The notes: generated by a model from the sequence alone, not told the origin. Positions 1 through 12,458 are shown, counted from the stretch's first letter. The stretch: DNA of 64,000 nucleotides from Ectocarpus siliculosus (GCA_000310025.1 FN649738.1:560346-624345), one strand, 5' to 3'. A program made the numbers and translations.

Positions 1-105
1 GTTTGGGCGACTTGAAGTCTGATCGGTCTCGCCTTCCGACCAAGGAAGAATCCGACCGTCCGTCTGGTTGGCGTTATGCCAGGAGCAGTTCGGTCCGAGA
101 ATTCC

Positions 106-364
106 CGTAGGTGACATGACATGACACAAAATACCGCACCCCCCTGGGCCGATTTTTCTGAACTCGATTACGCCACGAAGGAGAGGATGCGTGGCTGAAA
201 TGTTGTGTTGTCGGAACGCTCTCGAACGAGACACTTCCCATGCCTCTCGACGAGACGGTCCCAACGCCTCCCGCCATTTTCGATTCCACCGCTCTTTTTT
301 GCTGTGGAGAACTCGAGCTTTGACAATCGGTCCAGGGGGTGTGATGTCTTGTGTCACCTCTAGG
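106..364. mobile_element. Palindromic MITE, copy 1 of 3, in a DGK intron
   Basis: The two ends are inverted copies of each other: ATGACACAAAATACCGCACC near the left end faces GGTGTGATGTCTTGTGTCAC near the right end. An inner inverted segment (GGCCGAT and ATCGGTCC) lies just inside. The same termini and inner segment recur at 61610-61829 and 63721-63944. No coding capacity is seen. It lies upstream of the first DGK exon in the window, so it is presumably intronic. No superfamily is assigned because the target-site duplication is unclear. Confidence 0.75.
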
Positions 365-476
365 TAGTTGAAGAATAGAGTTAGATCGCTCGCGGGGGAG
401 GGAATCCAGATGGAATGGCGGGATCCAGGACCACTCTCCCCGACACGAACGCCGTTTTTTGGCTCTGGGTGCGCAG

Positions 477-3400
477 GTGACGATGCTGGACAGGTGGTCG
501 GTGTCGGTGGTGACCACGAGCAAGGGGTTCCGCAAGGGCCAGAAGGACAGGCAGCTCATCATGAACAACTACCTCGGCATCGGCGTGGACGGCCAGGTGG
601 CCCTGGACTTCCACAAGGTAACAATATTCATTTTTTCACGTTAGGCAAGGATACTCGGCGCGGAGGGTTGTGTGCCGGTCCTCTCCAATAGGTCCTGTTA
701 ACAATGTTTGGCCCTCTTTGCTGGAGTGTTTGATGGGGGTTCGGGAGCCTCGTTCGCCTCAAATGCGATGACGACGACTTCAGCAACCGTAGTGCCGAGC
801 AGGCGTGACAGCGATGAGCGGCACCCCCGCGGTTGCTCGTGGAGCGTATTTTTCGATCGTGGTTGTAGCCAACCACACGTCTCGATCGAAAGCTGCGACA
901 AACCCCGCCATATAACTACAACTACTTCAACAGCCTTGCGTGTTTCGACTTTCGGTTTTTCTGCATCCTTGATGTCTTTTGCCTGTTGTGTTCCCTCCAG
1001 ATGCGCGAGGCGAGACCCGTCCTCTTCTTCAACAGGCTCTTCAACAAGGTGAGTGATCAAGTCTCTGCGTACCATCACCAATTTTATACTGTAGTTTAGA
1101 GTCCTGGTGTGTAGTAGATGCTGTGTGTGAATTTTGATTACTTGTCCCTCTCTCCCGGTAGTCTTCCCCTCCCGTTTCCTCCACTCCCTACAGCTTGGCC
1201 CTTTCCTCTTCTCCTTTTCCTGGTGTCACCCTATCATTTCTTCCCACCACTCTGGACGGGCTCGTTCGTTCGTTCAACCGAGACGCATGACCATGTCGAC
1301 GCCTCCAAGTACCGACCAAACCCGCCCTCCACCTCATCTCTTTGCTCCTTCTAGGCCCTGTATGTTTGCCTGGCTTGTGTGGTCGTCTTGCGTCGGCGCA
1401 ATCGTCTACCGAAACTCCCATCCTCGTATGCACATGAGTTGTTGGGCTTCTTCTTTGTTGCGCGTCTCTGTTTTCCCCCGCAGTCCAACGTCCGCACTCA
1501 CCATGTCCCTTGCGGGTGTCGTCTATTTCCGCCGGCTCATCGTCTCGAGGAGGCGCGGGCAATGGTCTAGCAACGAAGGCATGCAAGACATGAGTACGAA
1601 CCCCCCTCCCCCGACGTTGCCCAACCCGTTTCAGGCTCTGTATGCTCAGCTCGGCGTGCGCTCGGCCCTTGTGCGTGCTTGCCACGACTTGCCGTCGCGG
1701 ATAGAGCTGCGGTGTGATGGGCAACTGGTGGACCTCCCCGGTGAGGGCGGTGTTTCTGGTCTTGTCTTGTCTCAGTGGGTGGCGGCCGTGTGTTGGATGC
1801 GTGCTAGCTGTTGATCGTGTATCAAACGTGCGGAACGCCACCAGGGTGTCTCCGTTTTATACCACACCGTACCTTTTTGTCTGGGGAGCGTGTTCTGTTC
1901 CGTGAAGCGGTGTCCCCCAAAAGTTGGTCGCGTGTCAGCTATCCCCCCTCAACCTGCCTCCCCGGGGCCCCCACTCGTCTTCACCTCGGTCGTCTTTTCC
2001 TTTCGCAGCGACCACCGCGAGCATCATCGCGTGTAACATCAACAGCTACGGGGGGGGTTCCAAGCTATGGGCAGTGGAGGTGAGCGGATATAAAAGTATT
2101 TGTTTGTTGTTGCTCCGAACGCTTTTCCGCTCTCTGCCCGCTATCATGTGCCATGTATACCGGTCCAACTGACGTGGATCGTCTTTTGTGGTCGCTGAAT
2201 AGTCTCCACGGAAACCCCTGCGGTGTGCCCTGCGCGGTGTGTGATGGGTGATGATGCGATATCGCCAGCACATACATATAAGAGACAGAGGCCGACAGTG
2301 TGGGGGGGATGGGAGAAACGCAACCCCGCTAGTAGTGGCTCGGCTCAGGCTGCAGAGGCCCCGACTGCACGGATAAACAGAGTGCCTCGGCTCCGACTGC
2401 AACGTCCTAGACTGCGCAGAGGAGGCTTCATAGAGGGATCACGTGGTAGTATTCGTATATACAGGAGCTCCAGCCACCCGGGGCGGGCGCAGTGTGACCG
2501 CTGCTGAGTCTAGTCTCTCTCAGCACCAGCTGTACACAGGACCGTCGTCTAGAGCTAAGAATCACACCGCAGCGCCTGCAGTGCCTGCCGACGCACATGC
2601 TGCTGAGGCCCGCACAGCAGATGCTACTGCTGGAACTCCTGAAGCACCTGCTGTGCTTGCCACCACCCGCGATGGCGGGACCCGCACAACCCACAACCCG
2701 CCACACGCGTACACAGCACACGCCCCTCTTGCGTCACACCCCTGAAGCAACCTAGCACAAGGGTAGAAATTGTTACACGCCCTTCGGTACCACGACGTCG
2801 TCTTGTAGCCTGGGTATCTGTGAAATGACATTGATCACCACGAGAGTAACGGAAGATATCACATCCCGATCAAATATGATGGAAAGCAGCGCCATATCGG
2901 TGTCGCGGTTGTATCAACCTAATTGTATTATTTTCCTACGGGTGCATCTTTTGCAACCCATGATAGGCAGATGTCCACCGCGTATTCGCCCCCCCCCCCT
3001 CCCTCCCCCCGTGAACCTTTTTTTTATGCCCCCCTCCGTGCACATTTTTTCCAGGAGCGAAATAGGCGTACCTGGGCGGGGAGAACCTCCAACCATCCCC
3101 TGAGCTACCCCCAGTCCCAGCAGCAACGAACCACCATGTGGGGGTTCGATACGGGCGGCCTGGTCAACCCGGGGGGAAGCCTGCCTTCCGGCGGCGCAGG
3201 GGGGGAGGCGGCAGCCGTTGGAAACCCTGAGGCGGCGTCGCCATGGGGGGGCGGGGGAGGGGAGTTGCCGCGAACGCCGGCGGCGGCGGCGGCGGCGGTG
3301 ACGGCGGGGGAGAACACTCGTTTACGGCGCTTCCGTACGCGGCTAGGCGGAGGAGGCATTGGGAGGGAGGGGATGGGGTCGGGGCGTCCCCCCCCCCTCG

Positions 3401-6249
3401 CGGCCGTTTCGGTGGAAGGGGGCTCCGCCGGGGAGGAGGAGTCCTGGGGGGGGGGGGGCGCCGCCGGAGAGTCTTCCGATAGCGACGAGGGGAGGTGGGA
3501 GAAACCGAGGGACAGCCGCGGCTCGTCGTCGAAGAGGCGAGAGTCGAAGACCTCGTTTCACGATGGAGTGCTGGAGGTGGTGGCCGTGGAAGGGGTGCTC
3601 CATCTCGGACAGATTCAGGTCAGTGAGGGGTGTATTCATACCCGGCCATGCCGTAGTCGCTAGCCCATTGCCCTTGCATCCCTAAAAAGCGGGGAGGTTT
3701 TTCGCGGGCCCGGGTTTTCACTTCCCCAAGCGGGAAGCCCCGTGAGTTTTTGGCCAATTCCCGGGGGGGGGGGGGGGGGCTGTTGGGATTTTATTAGCCG
3801 TGGTCGTCCATGTGTTGCTGGCGTTGAGGTTGGCTGTGGTCAACGGTGCGTTGCTGATTGGGTTTGGCGTTGGAGTTGGCTGTGCTGGTCGAGGTGTTCC
3901 TGATTGAGTTTGGTGTTTTGAGTTGTCTGTGTGTGTGGTCGTGTTCCTGAATGGATTTAGCGTTAGGGGTTCCGCCGGATCTCCAAGCTATATGATCGCG
4001 AGATTGCGCAAGTAGAAATCACGCGAATTTTGTGCGGGCTCGTCAGGAGTCACGCCAGCATGCAGCCAGAGCGAGGTGTGTTTTGCTGATGTTCCGGCAA
4101 TTTGTTTGTTCTACTGCGGTATGCGTATGCACATGGATGATGTTGTTGTGCGGGTGTTTCCATTTCTGCGTGGCACGATCGTAGTTAACCTGCTTCAAAA
4201 AAGAAGTTCTACCTGATGAAGCTGAACGGTGCCGAATGTTCTCCCTCAAGTCAATTCCATCGTGAGCCTCACCCCTCGCACGTACATGCTCTCCCGTGTG
4301 TGCTGCTGGTGCTTGTGCATCCACCGCCGCCACCACTGCTGTACCGACCGACGCTCAACGGCTTTGCTGATGCCATGCACACGGTGTTGTCGTGCGTTCT
4401 GTCCCTCTTACAGCTGGGGTTATCCCGTGCCCTTGCCGTGGCGCAGTGCCGTGAGATGCAAGTAAAGTCTTCGGCCACGTTGCCGATGCAGGTGCGCGAC
4501 GCCGTTCTTTTCTCTTGGTTAGTTTGTCGCCACAAGGGAAGGCTGAAGGAACGCTTCTCGCGACAAACATCTTGATTTGTGTGCCACCATAAGGGGAGAC
4601 TTAGTGAACCCTTGTCGCGACAAGCATGGACGAAAATACCACAGGGGTTAGAAAATGAGCGGGGGGCATGCGCCGCAGCAGAGAAGTATTTTCTGTGTCA
4701 CCTCGGATCGTAGTTATTGAAAGAGAGAGAGAGGCGCAGTCGTATGGAGGGTAGAGCTTCGAGCGACAGGACGAAAAAGTGAAGGTTTTTTGAGCACTCA
4801 AATACGTTGCTTGAAAATGGTGTTATTTTTTTGGTTCTTTCTGTTGTGAGGCTGCTTTTGCTTGTTTTTTTGCCTGAATGCCGTGTCGAACAGCGTCAGC
4901 TACGACGTACTGTTACTTGTTCGCTGCGTCTTGCCATGGCGGGGTTTCGTAACGTGCGACATGTGTTTCGTTTGTCTTTGCAAGCAGTTCGTCCTGTGCT
5001 GCTGTGATTTCATTCTTTTATCGTCTACTGCTGCATTGTGACGGATGTCTTTTCGCGTCATCCCGCTACGTTTTCTTCTAGGTGGACGGCGAGCCGTGGA
5101 AACAGCCCCCGTCGGAGATCACAGTCAAGCTCCATAACCAGGTGCGCCATTCAGCAGTATCGTGCGGCAGATATTTAGGATCCATAGCAATGTAATCCTC
5201 CGCTCTCCCTTGGGTGAACAGTGATCAAACCTTGCGCGGGACACGCTCGAAAAAAATAAGGTTCGTCGCGTTGCAGGCGATAAAGGACCGAACCTGTACT
5301 TGGAGTGTTACCCGGTGTGTGTTTTCGGGCACGCGCGGATCGTAGGTAGAGGTTCATATGTGGGAACTACAGTAGTTCACGGCAGAGTTCGTGAACCCCA
5401 AGGCAGCCGTTCGTTAGGCCTTGCGCTTGGCCGTCGTTGAATGGTACCATGGTACCATGCATGGTACGCGTTTTTTGTTTGCCGGTTGCTCCCGCACAAG
5501 CAAGGGTGACGGCACCGAGTTGTTGGTACCACCTGTGTAGGGCTTCTCTCCGAAGAGATGTTTCCCACAAAGCCCGTATCGTTGTGGGGCGGGGTACGTG
5601 AGTGAGATTGGACCACCACGTTTGTGCCGACGTGTTCGGTGATACACGGAACCCCCCTAGCGAAGATGTACTTTTGCCGTTCTTTCTTTCAGCTGTAGCC
5701 TTATCCTTGTTGCTTTCGTGCAGACGTCGCTCTCCCGCCGCTTGGGCGCTCTTGGCCCTCCGGTCGATCTGTTTACTCTTGTACCCCTCACCATGTATTT
5801 TTTAAGGGTATGTTCGGTAGGGCACGTACCGGGGCATACCGCCGGTATGGTATTTACTGCCGGAATATACCCTACCGAGCGTCTCGGCACGATGTGCACA
5901 GGCTCCCATATACCCTATACACCGGAAACCTCGGTACGATCTGTACAGCCTTCCATACCTCATCGAAGCCTCTGCACGATCGGTACAAACCTCCATACCC
6001 TACCGAGAGTGCGACTACCGTATCGAGCGAACCTTGTAATTTTCTGTTCCTTTTCCCCTGCGACGTTTACCCCGTTTTCTTCAGGCGGCGATGCTGAGAC
6101 CGGCGACGACGACCGAGCGGGCCGTTGCCAGCGTGCTGAATGACGTCAGTTCCGCCATTCACGGGGCCGAGGAAGACTTGGTCATCAACGAGAGGCAAGC
6201 GAGGACCCTGCTCAGCAGAATAAGAAGGTCCACGCGCTTGCCCGAGTAG
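477..6249 (+). CDS. Diacylglycerol kinase, C-terminal (accessory-domain) part; 5' exons lie before the window
   Basis: Eight exons join in frame: 477-617, 1001-1048, 1635-1740, 2009-2079, 3055-3618, 4414-4491, 5082-5141 and 6085-6249 (TAG), giving 410 residues. They spell the DGK accessory domain in order: NNYLGIGVDGQVALDFHK, then MREARPVLFFNRLFNK, INSYGGGSKLW, DGVLEVVAVEGVLHLGQIQ, LGLSRALAVAQ and VDGEPWKQPPSEITVKLHNQ, followed by a charged C-terminal tail. Family knowledge: DGKs phosphorylate diacylglycerol to phosphatidic acid and so attenuate DAG signalling at membranes. The catalytic GGDG-type domain is not in the window. The fifth exon carries an unusual Gly/Ala/Ser-rich insertion of roughly 130-150 residues between the INSYGGG and DGVLEV segments, where animal DGKs have a short linker. 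All eight exons have AG acceptors and GT donors in compatible phases. The family is secure; the subtype is unknown. Confidence 0.92.
5867..6010. repeat. Short tandem repeat in the last DGK intron
   Basis: Three diverged units of 40-47 bp begin near 5867, 5907 and 5954, and a partial one begins at 5994. Each carries a core like GGCACGATGTGCACAGGCTC or CGGTACGATCTGTACAGCC followed by CATA. An inverted copy of the CCCTACCGA motif sits at about 5816-5826. No coding signal is seen. Confidence 0.6.
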
Positions 6250-8366
6250 AGGGCGTCATAGTCTAGTTGGATTACCATTCCTTGTGACGATCGATTGGTC
6301 AGTACTCCGAGACAGACCTCTTGGACCACTCCAGATGGGTTAGGTTTTTTCGCGATGTATGATGTGACCCCGTCGCCGCTTTTCGGTGCGGGGGTTGGGC
6401 GTTGGTTGCGTTATCTGCCTGGCACCGTAAAGCTGTCTGCGCTAACCCGGATGGAGTTGCTGTATCGGGGTGCAGTGGGTATAGGTCAGAAGCCATTTTA
6501 CTGGGGTGTCCGATGTATGCACTCAACAGCATGTGGCGGTGTGCGCAGCGCTGGCCCACAACTGATGCGCGGGCGTCTTGTGTTGCTCGGCAGGCAAGTG
6601 GGAGGGAATACCCAATACTCGTTCATGACGGTCGATACATGCTTGCAACAAATCTGCCCCTGTTCGGCTGTGCGAGACCACGAGCGAGACCAGCTTGCTT
6701 CGCAGAAATTGGCTGTTGTTGGGCGCCCGGTAGCGTGATCCCGTACAAGGCTCCTGCACGCGCATTTCATGAGTGGTTAGCGTGCTGTCCATCCAGGTCT
6801 TCGGGACAGAGGAAGGATGCCCCGTTTCAGCTCCTTGTAGAGACATGAATGTCACGCTGGTTGGGATTTCGAATCATTTCAAAGGCGGGGGTTAGCTCAG
6901 CGGGATCACCTTGCATCCCAACGAGAGCGATAGATTGTGCAGGCGCGGGCTGCATACTGCATGTGTGGTTTATACCTTGCTGCTGTTGTTGACGGTCCTG
7001 CATCTTCTGTCACCACGTTTGGTATGTAGGTGCTATTAATAGTTGCCTCATGTTTATCCCTTGATTCTCCACGCGGTCGGTTCCGTCTCCGGTTGCGTCT
7101 AAATATAGATATATTCATCACAATTTTAAGTCTTTGCGCGCAGAGGTTCGCGCTTACCGCCTTCTACGGGGGGAGGGGGGTGGCGGGGTAGAAGAACCCT
7201 CCCTGCTTGCCATTGATTCCGTGTTGCACTTATACAACCGTCGTGTTGCGGAGCATTGTACAATGTAGGGATCCAGAGCGCTGGGGCAAGACAATAATCC
7301 GCATCGTGTTGTACAAAATAACCTTTATAGAACACGTCGACCGAGTTATCAGTTTTTTGGGGGCTTTGGGGCGGACACCGTCGTGGGGCATTGTTGTATT
7401 GGATCCGTACGAAGCTTGAACGCAAGAAGCTGGGCGTGTGCTGGCATCGAGAAGCGAACTCAAGACAGAAGAGTGACGCCCTCTCCACTGACTGATGCCG
7501 CACAAATGGGGGGTTTTGTGTGTGTCTTTGTCATCCCGTTCGCTCTGGATGTCGATTTTTACCGTTGTCGGCATGTTGTTGGAAGCATAGGCCGGGTGCA
7601 CACGGGAGGAGGGCAGGCCACGCAGAACATATTCTGTAACCTTGTCCGGGAGAGTGACGCGTGCGTGTGGTAAAGGAAAGTCTCCTTTTCTTCGTATGAT
7701 TACCTCGCCCCCCATGCTGTTGGCCGGGCTGCGTGTTGTCATTCATACTGACACGGTATCCTTCGAGCCTACTGAGCATCAGGGAGCACGGCAAACGAGA
7801 GCGGCATCGGATGCACCTCTGGAAGCATGGGTGGCAACGAACGAGCAATTGTCAACAAGGTGACAGCACAACAAGCCGACTTCGAACAGCTTCAAACCTA
7901 CGTAGCACAGCTTCTACTGTACCTCTTATTGCAGTTGTTGTGGCGAGGCCGAAGTAGTAGTATTCTCCGGTCTCGCACCCCGCGAGCGCGTGTCCATTCG
8001 TATTTTCCCGTACACGTACAAGTACTGTAATACAGTATATACTACTGTAGAAGTAGAGCTGTGCTGCTGGTGCTGATACACCCGGAGCCCTTGTTTCCGG
8101 CGACCGTTTCAAGTTCCACGGAAGTTCTTCTTGAACACCTCCTCCCTCCTGCATCATCTCCCAGACCAAAATACCTATCCGCGATATGTGGGTTGGCTCG
8201 CCCGATGAACCGGCGGTTGGGCTTCTGGATGGGACGGGCATCATATTATTACCTTTGCCCACACGCTCGCCTTGGACTCCTTCCAAGCCCTTGTCATGAG
8301 GCGATAGAGGTCACCCACATGTATATATATGTGGTGGTCAATGGCAGATCTGGCAAATGTGTACCG
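6250..8366. other. Intergenic stretch after DGK
   Basis: I see no convincing gene. Open frames here, such as one of 170 codons on the minus strand at 7230-7742, have no recognisable domain, no splice partners and biased composition. An isolated tRNA A-box-like string (TTAGCTCAGCGGGAT near 6893) has no matching B box or cloverleaf. Confidence 0.5.
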
Positions 8367-8904
8367 CTTCCATGGAAGCTAATATGTATCTGTTACATGG
8401 AAGCTACTCGTTTCGCACTTCCGTGAAACCGCGAAACGACACTTCCATGGAAGCGATATTCACTTCCATGGAACCAAAGATATGAAATATGGATGTGCCA
8501 CTTCCATGGAAGTTAACTTCCACGGAACTCCCATCGAAAACCCATGGGAGTGGAATAGCTTCCATGGAAGTCGAACATTAAGCTTCCAGGGAAGCTATTC
8601 AACACAGGTTTAGGGAACCTTCCATGGAAGTATTCAGCCTCGGGTTAGCTTCCACGGTCTTATCGGGATTAGGGTAGGGAAGCTGGAATGACCACATGCC
8701 TAGACACTTCGGTGGAAGTTGCTTTCATGGAATTTTCGGTGCTTCCACGGAAGTCGGTTTCGACCTCTGTCACCCACTTCCAAGGAAGTTGCTTTCATGG
8801 GGGTTCGGGCTTCCATGTAAGCAGCTCGTCATGCTTCCGTGGAAGTCCGAAATGCAACTTCCATGGAAGCAACGAGCGGTTGATATCGGGTGCTTCCATC
8901 GAAG
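8367..8904. repeat. Array of a 12-bp perfect palindrome, CTTCCATGGAAG
   Basis: Exact copies lie at 8367-8378, 8442-8453, 8501-8512, 8559-8570, 8619-8630 and 8858-8869. At least eight one- or two-mismatch copies lie between and beside them, for example at 8463, 8583, 8707, 8742, 8777, 8810, 8834 and 8893. Spacing is irregular (about 15-70 bp) and the intervening sequence is not itself repeated, so this is not a simple satellite. Open frames through it are side effects of the repeat. Possible roles are a cluster of binding sites for a dimeric protein or a mobile-element terminus. Confidence 0.85.
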
Positions 8905-9348
8905 AGCAGCGCTACTGAACATTGACCTATACTGGCTATGTGCTAACATTCCCGTAACACTCCCCCTCAATGAAAGTTGTTCTGAAATTTGGGAAACAAT
9001 TTCTGTATATGTACATGGATATCAAATGAACCAAATATAGATATTCATTCGATTCTCGCGAAATAACTCAACTCGTTTCTCGCGTTTCAACCACCAATTC
9101 ACCAAGTGATACACGTGCTACAAGAAGTTCATGCGCTTGTAAAAAGAGCCTGCTGTTGTTTCCTGCATAAACCAAAGTGCCACAACTTTCAATCCTACAT
9201 GGATGGCTCGTACAACCAGTGATGGTGCGATGCCGAATGTCGACTACCGAAAGAATACGAAAGAATACGCTGATTCACACAAACATAACAGATTCAAAAA
9301 TACTTGGTAGTCTAAATAAACACACAACAACAAACATATACAACACGA

Positions 9349-9691
9349 TCACTTGAACTTGTTGCTGATGAAGTCGTTGATGTTGAACCTGGTGACGATT
9401 TCCAGCAGATGTTTGAACCGATGCTTGTTGAGATGTTTTGTCCCGATGTCTGCAGGGTTGCTGTCGGTCGAGATGTAATGGATGGAGATCATCCTTCCCC
9501 TTCCGAACCTTTAGCTCTTGGATGCAAAAGAAGCGAAGGGCGATATGTTTTGTCCTCGAGATGAAGGAGCGGTTTCCCAGCGCGCGTCCAGCGTCCCCGA
9601 GTTGAGCGGGCCGTACTGACCTTAGCATCCCTGTACGTCAACGATCGATGATGTCGGAAGCACAGTCCCGAGGCTCGGTTCAAGCGAAGGG
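9349..9691 (-). mobile_element. Fossil of a Ty1/copia-like retrotransposon (RNase H end of pol)
   Basis: Minus-strand reading gives copia RNase H signatures: RTKHIALRFF and, further on, HYISTDSNPADIGTKHLNKH. These match the C-terminal end of copia polyproteins. The element is broken and only this end is present. A related fragment lies at 12126-12219. No LTR can be assigned to this copy with confidence. Confidence 0.75.
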
Positions 9692-12125
9692 GTCGTCCAC
9701 CGATTCATGCACCGGTCGGTTCAACGCCCTGGTCTAGAAGGAAAGGTCCAGCCTCCAGCCGATCCCAGTCATCCCTCCCGCCTCCCCTCTTCGCACACAA
9801 TCGTCATGAACCCCAACATCACTCCGGACAACATACACACCGCCACCCGTCTTCACCATCGACTCAAGAACAGCCACTGCTACTACTGTGTGGCAAGCCA
9901 AGCAGGTGAGGTAGTTGATACAGCAGTGCATACATACGTGTCTCGACACGAATGAATGCCAATATTGATTTTTGATTTAATGTAATCAGTGTATGTAGTA
10001 CAGGTGCGTCTGTTCGACTGCTGCTCGTCCGCATCATTGATAATTGGTGCTTCCCAACGGCGGTGACTCTCCCCGTTCATGCTGAGGGCTGAAGAAAGAG
10101 TTCTCGGCCGAAAGCGCGCTGTCTTCAAGGAGCTGCACGTCACGGTGGTGCTCAAACGTCCGTAGTCAAGAATGCACATGCGCCGGAAACAAAAGCGAGA
10201 CGTGCTCGCGGTCCAATGTTTGCAAGATTGCGGTTGAAAGAGGGTGATGATCGTTTGCCAGCAGTATAGCACTGAACTGGTAGTTGTCGGCGAGAATGTC
10301 GCCGAAGCACACGCAGACGTCGCCAGCACTTCGGTGGAAACTCGTCACTTGGAGCTCATCTATGAATCGGGAGCGCCAGATGTACACTATTTGTTCCGTG
10401 GAAGCTTCTACAGTAACATCATACTTTCTCACTCACTGGCGTGATCAAATGGGAGGTATTTGGTGATCGTTTTCTTTCATCGTTCATGGACCCCATATGT
10501 TCTGCACGAGTCATTCAACCTTCCATAAGAAATGTCCCGCAAATGTTTGTCATCACCCGGGCCGACCATTCATTACTTCTGTCGCAGGCAGTTCCGGGTG
10601 CCAGCGATCAACGACAACCTGCGATTCTCTGACGACCAAGAAGAACGACGGTCATCATCACGGCTCGCACAGACCAAACAGGCGAGGGAATTGGAATTTA
10701 TTCGGTCGTTGAGCATGAGATCTACATTGTCAAGTACCAAATTGGGGGACGAACAAGCACACATGACCACATCCCATAGCACCGAGGCTCAAACAGCACT
10801 GGGCCAGACTCCAGCGGTGGCCCCACGCTGATTCTTGTATGTAGTTCTTCTCTTACAGCGACGTGACAGCACACACACACACCGCTGGTGACACCGAAAG
10901 TTCTCGCCTACAAAATGTCTCACATATGATACCACGCCCCCTAGACAAGGCCACACCGGTGCGATAACTTGCCATTTGCGAACACTGTAATATTCCCGAT
11001 GAGGCGTTCTTCCAAAACAATATGCGCCCCTCCTTCGGACATTCTCCATTTTGTGTGGGGCGGGAAGACGTAAACTCGGGAATAGAAAGCTTGACCAGTT
11101 GGATAGATACATCCAACGCACAGTCGAAGAAGTTGTGGCTGCGCGTACCGGTCGGTTCAATAGACCCAGACGACAGGTGAGCGGTTGTGTACATCATATT
11201 GTCGGGGGGGGAGGGGGCAATCAAAATGGATAGTAGTGCGAACCCAAGAATGACGGGTGACAGGGTGGGCGAGAGAGCCAGGCGAGCTGCTACAAGCGCC
11301 GGACGGAAATGAATGTACTCTGGGGGGGGGGGGGGAGGGCCCCCGGGAGGGATTTCGGGCCCGACCCAACCGAAAAAAGGGGGGAAAAGGGGGGGGCCCC
11401 GGACTGGGGGGAGGGGGGGGGGGGGGAAAAACGGTGAGGGTGAAATTAAATTTAAAGGAAACCCACCTGGGAAGGGGGGGCCCCCGGGAGGGCAAGACCG
11501 GGGCCAAGGGGGGGGGCGGNNNNNNNNNNNNNNNNNNNNNNNNNNNNNNNNNNNNNNNNNNNNNNNNNNNNNNNNNNNNNNNNNNNNNNNNNNNNNNNNN
11601 NNNNNNNNNNNNNNNNNNNCTCGGGTGGGTCGCGGGGATGGCAGGACGGGGGCAAGGGGGGGAGCGGGAGAGGCGGGAAGGGGGTTAACGGAGAATGAGA
11701 ACCAGGGAACGGACGGGTGGGAGAATGGATGGGGGGATGGGGGGGCGGGTGGGGGAATGGGGGGAACGGGGATGGAGAACGCGAGCGATTTCTGCGAGCT
11801 GGAACGGAAGGATGGTGTGCTACATTAGAGTGAGGGCCGGAGGGCGAATGGGGGATGTATGGACGGGAGAGAGGCTTCAGCTGCTGGCGGACACTATGCT
11901 GCCGGCCCCTGGCTCTTCCCGCCCTTCCCCCCCCCCCCCGCCCCCTTGATACGTGTGTGCGTGTGTTTACCGGGTTTACGTATATACTTAACTGGTGTTC
12001 TGCTTCTCGTGTGACTGCTATCACCTCGTACTGTCAGGGTCACTGCGTTCTGTGACCCTCTCCTCTCCTCTCCTCCCGCCTTCGCTATCCCCGTCCGTTC
12101 TTTCTCTCTTTCTCTCGATGCAGCA
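9692..12125. other. Gene-poor stretch with two unassigned open frames
   Basis: Two frames look more protein-like than background, but I cannot identify either. On the minus strand, about 10166-10432 encodes 88 residues including FHRSAGDVCVCFGDILADNY, and protein-like sequence continues below it. On the plus strand, 10532-10831 encodes a hydrophilic, Ser/Arg-rich tail with possible acceptor TCGCAG near 10587. Neither shows a family motif or clear splice partners. They may be transposon remnants or terminal exons of undetected genes. Confidence 0.3.
11520..11619. other. Assembly gap inside a very G-rich stretch
   Basis: Exactly 100 N, so the true length is unknown. The flanks at about 11320-11519 and 11620-11790 are dominated by runs of G. 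Homopolymer lengths there are likely unreliable, and open frames across the gap should be ignored. Confidence 0.95.
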
Positions 12126-12219
12126 GGTGTTAAGCGGGCCGTACTGACCTTGGCATCCCTGTACGCCAACGATCGATGATGCCGGAAGCACAGTCCCGAG
12201 GCTCGGTTCAAGCGAAGGG
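12126..12219 (-). mobile_element. Second copia-like fossil fragment
   Basis: About 85 bp nearly identical to 9605-9691 of the other copia-like fossil (shared core CGATCGATGATG and GCTCGGTTCAAGCGAAGG). It abuts the left terminal repeat of the next element. It is a broken fragment only. Confidence 0.65.
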
Positions 12220-12458
12220 TGTTCGTGTGAGTGCGTATGTAGTCGGACCTGTAGACGAGATGACTGTTTCAGGTGCCCTGCACATAGGTTCGGGCTAGTA
12301 CGACCAGAGAATGAGTGTGCGGAGCCCCCCACGCCAGCAGCTGTCAGCTGTCGTGCGCGTGGCACTCCCTGCTCTTTCCCCCCAACCGGGTGTGAGAGAT
12401 AACAAGCATCTAAACATCAAGCACTACAGTCTCTACAAAGACAACAAGGGCATACCAC
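12220..12458 (+). repeat. Left long terminal repeat
   Basis: Direct repeat partner of 16766-17006. It begins TGTTCGTG and ends ATACCA(C). Identity stops within a few bases of each end, which fixes the borders well. Confidence 0.7.

Noticed and set aside
6885-6960. tRNA-like A box (TTAGCTCAGCGGGAT)
   Set aside because: No matching B box, acceptor stem or cloverleaf within 100 bp; likely chance or a worn SINE head.
8688-9040. Open frames rich in FHGS/CFHG repeats
   Set aside because: They are translations of the CTTCCATGGAAG palindrome array, not a repeat protein.
11257-12024. Long frames on both strands across the first N gap
   Set aside because: They are built from G or C runs and N codons; not coding.
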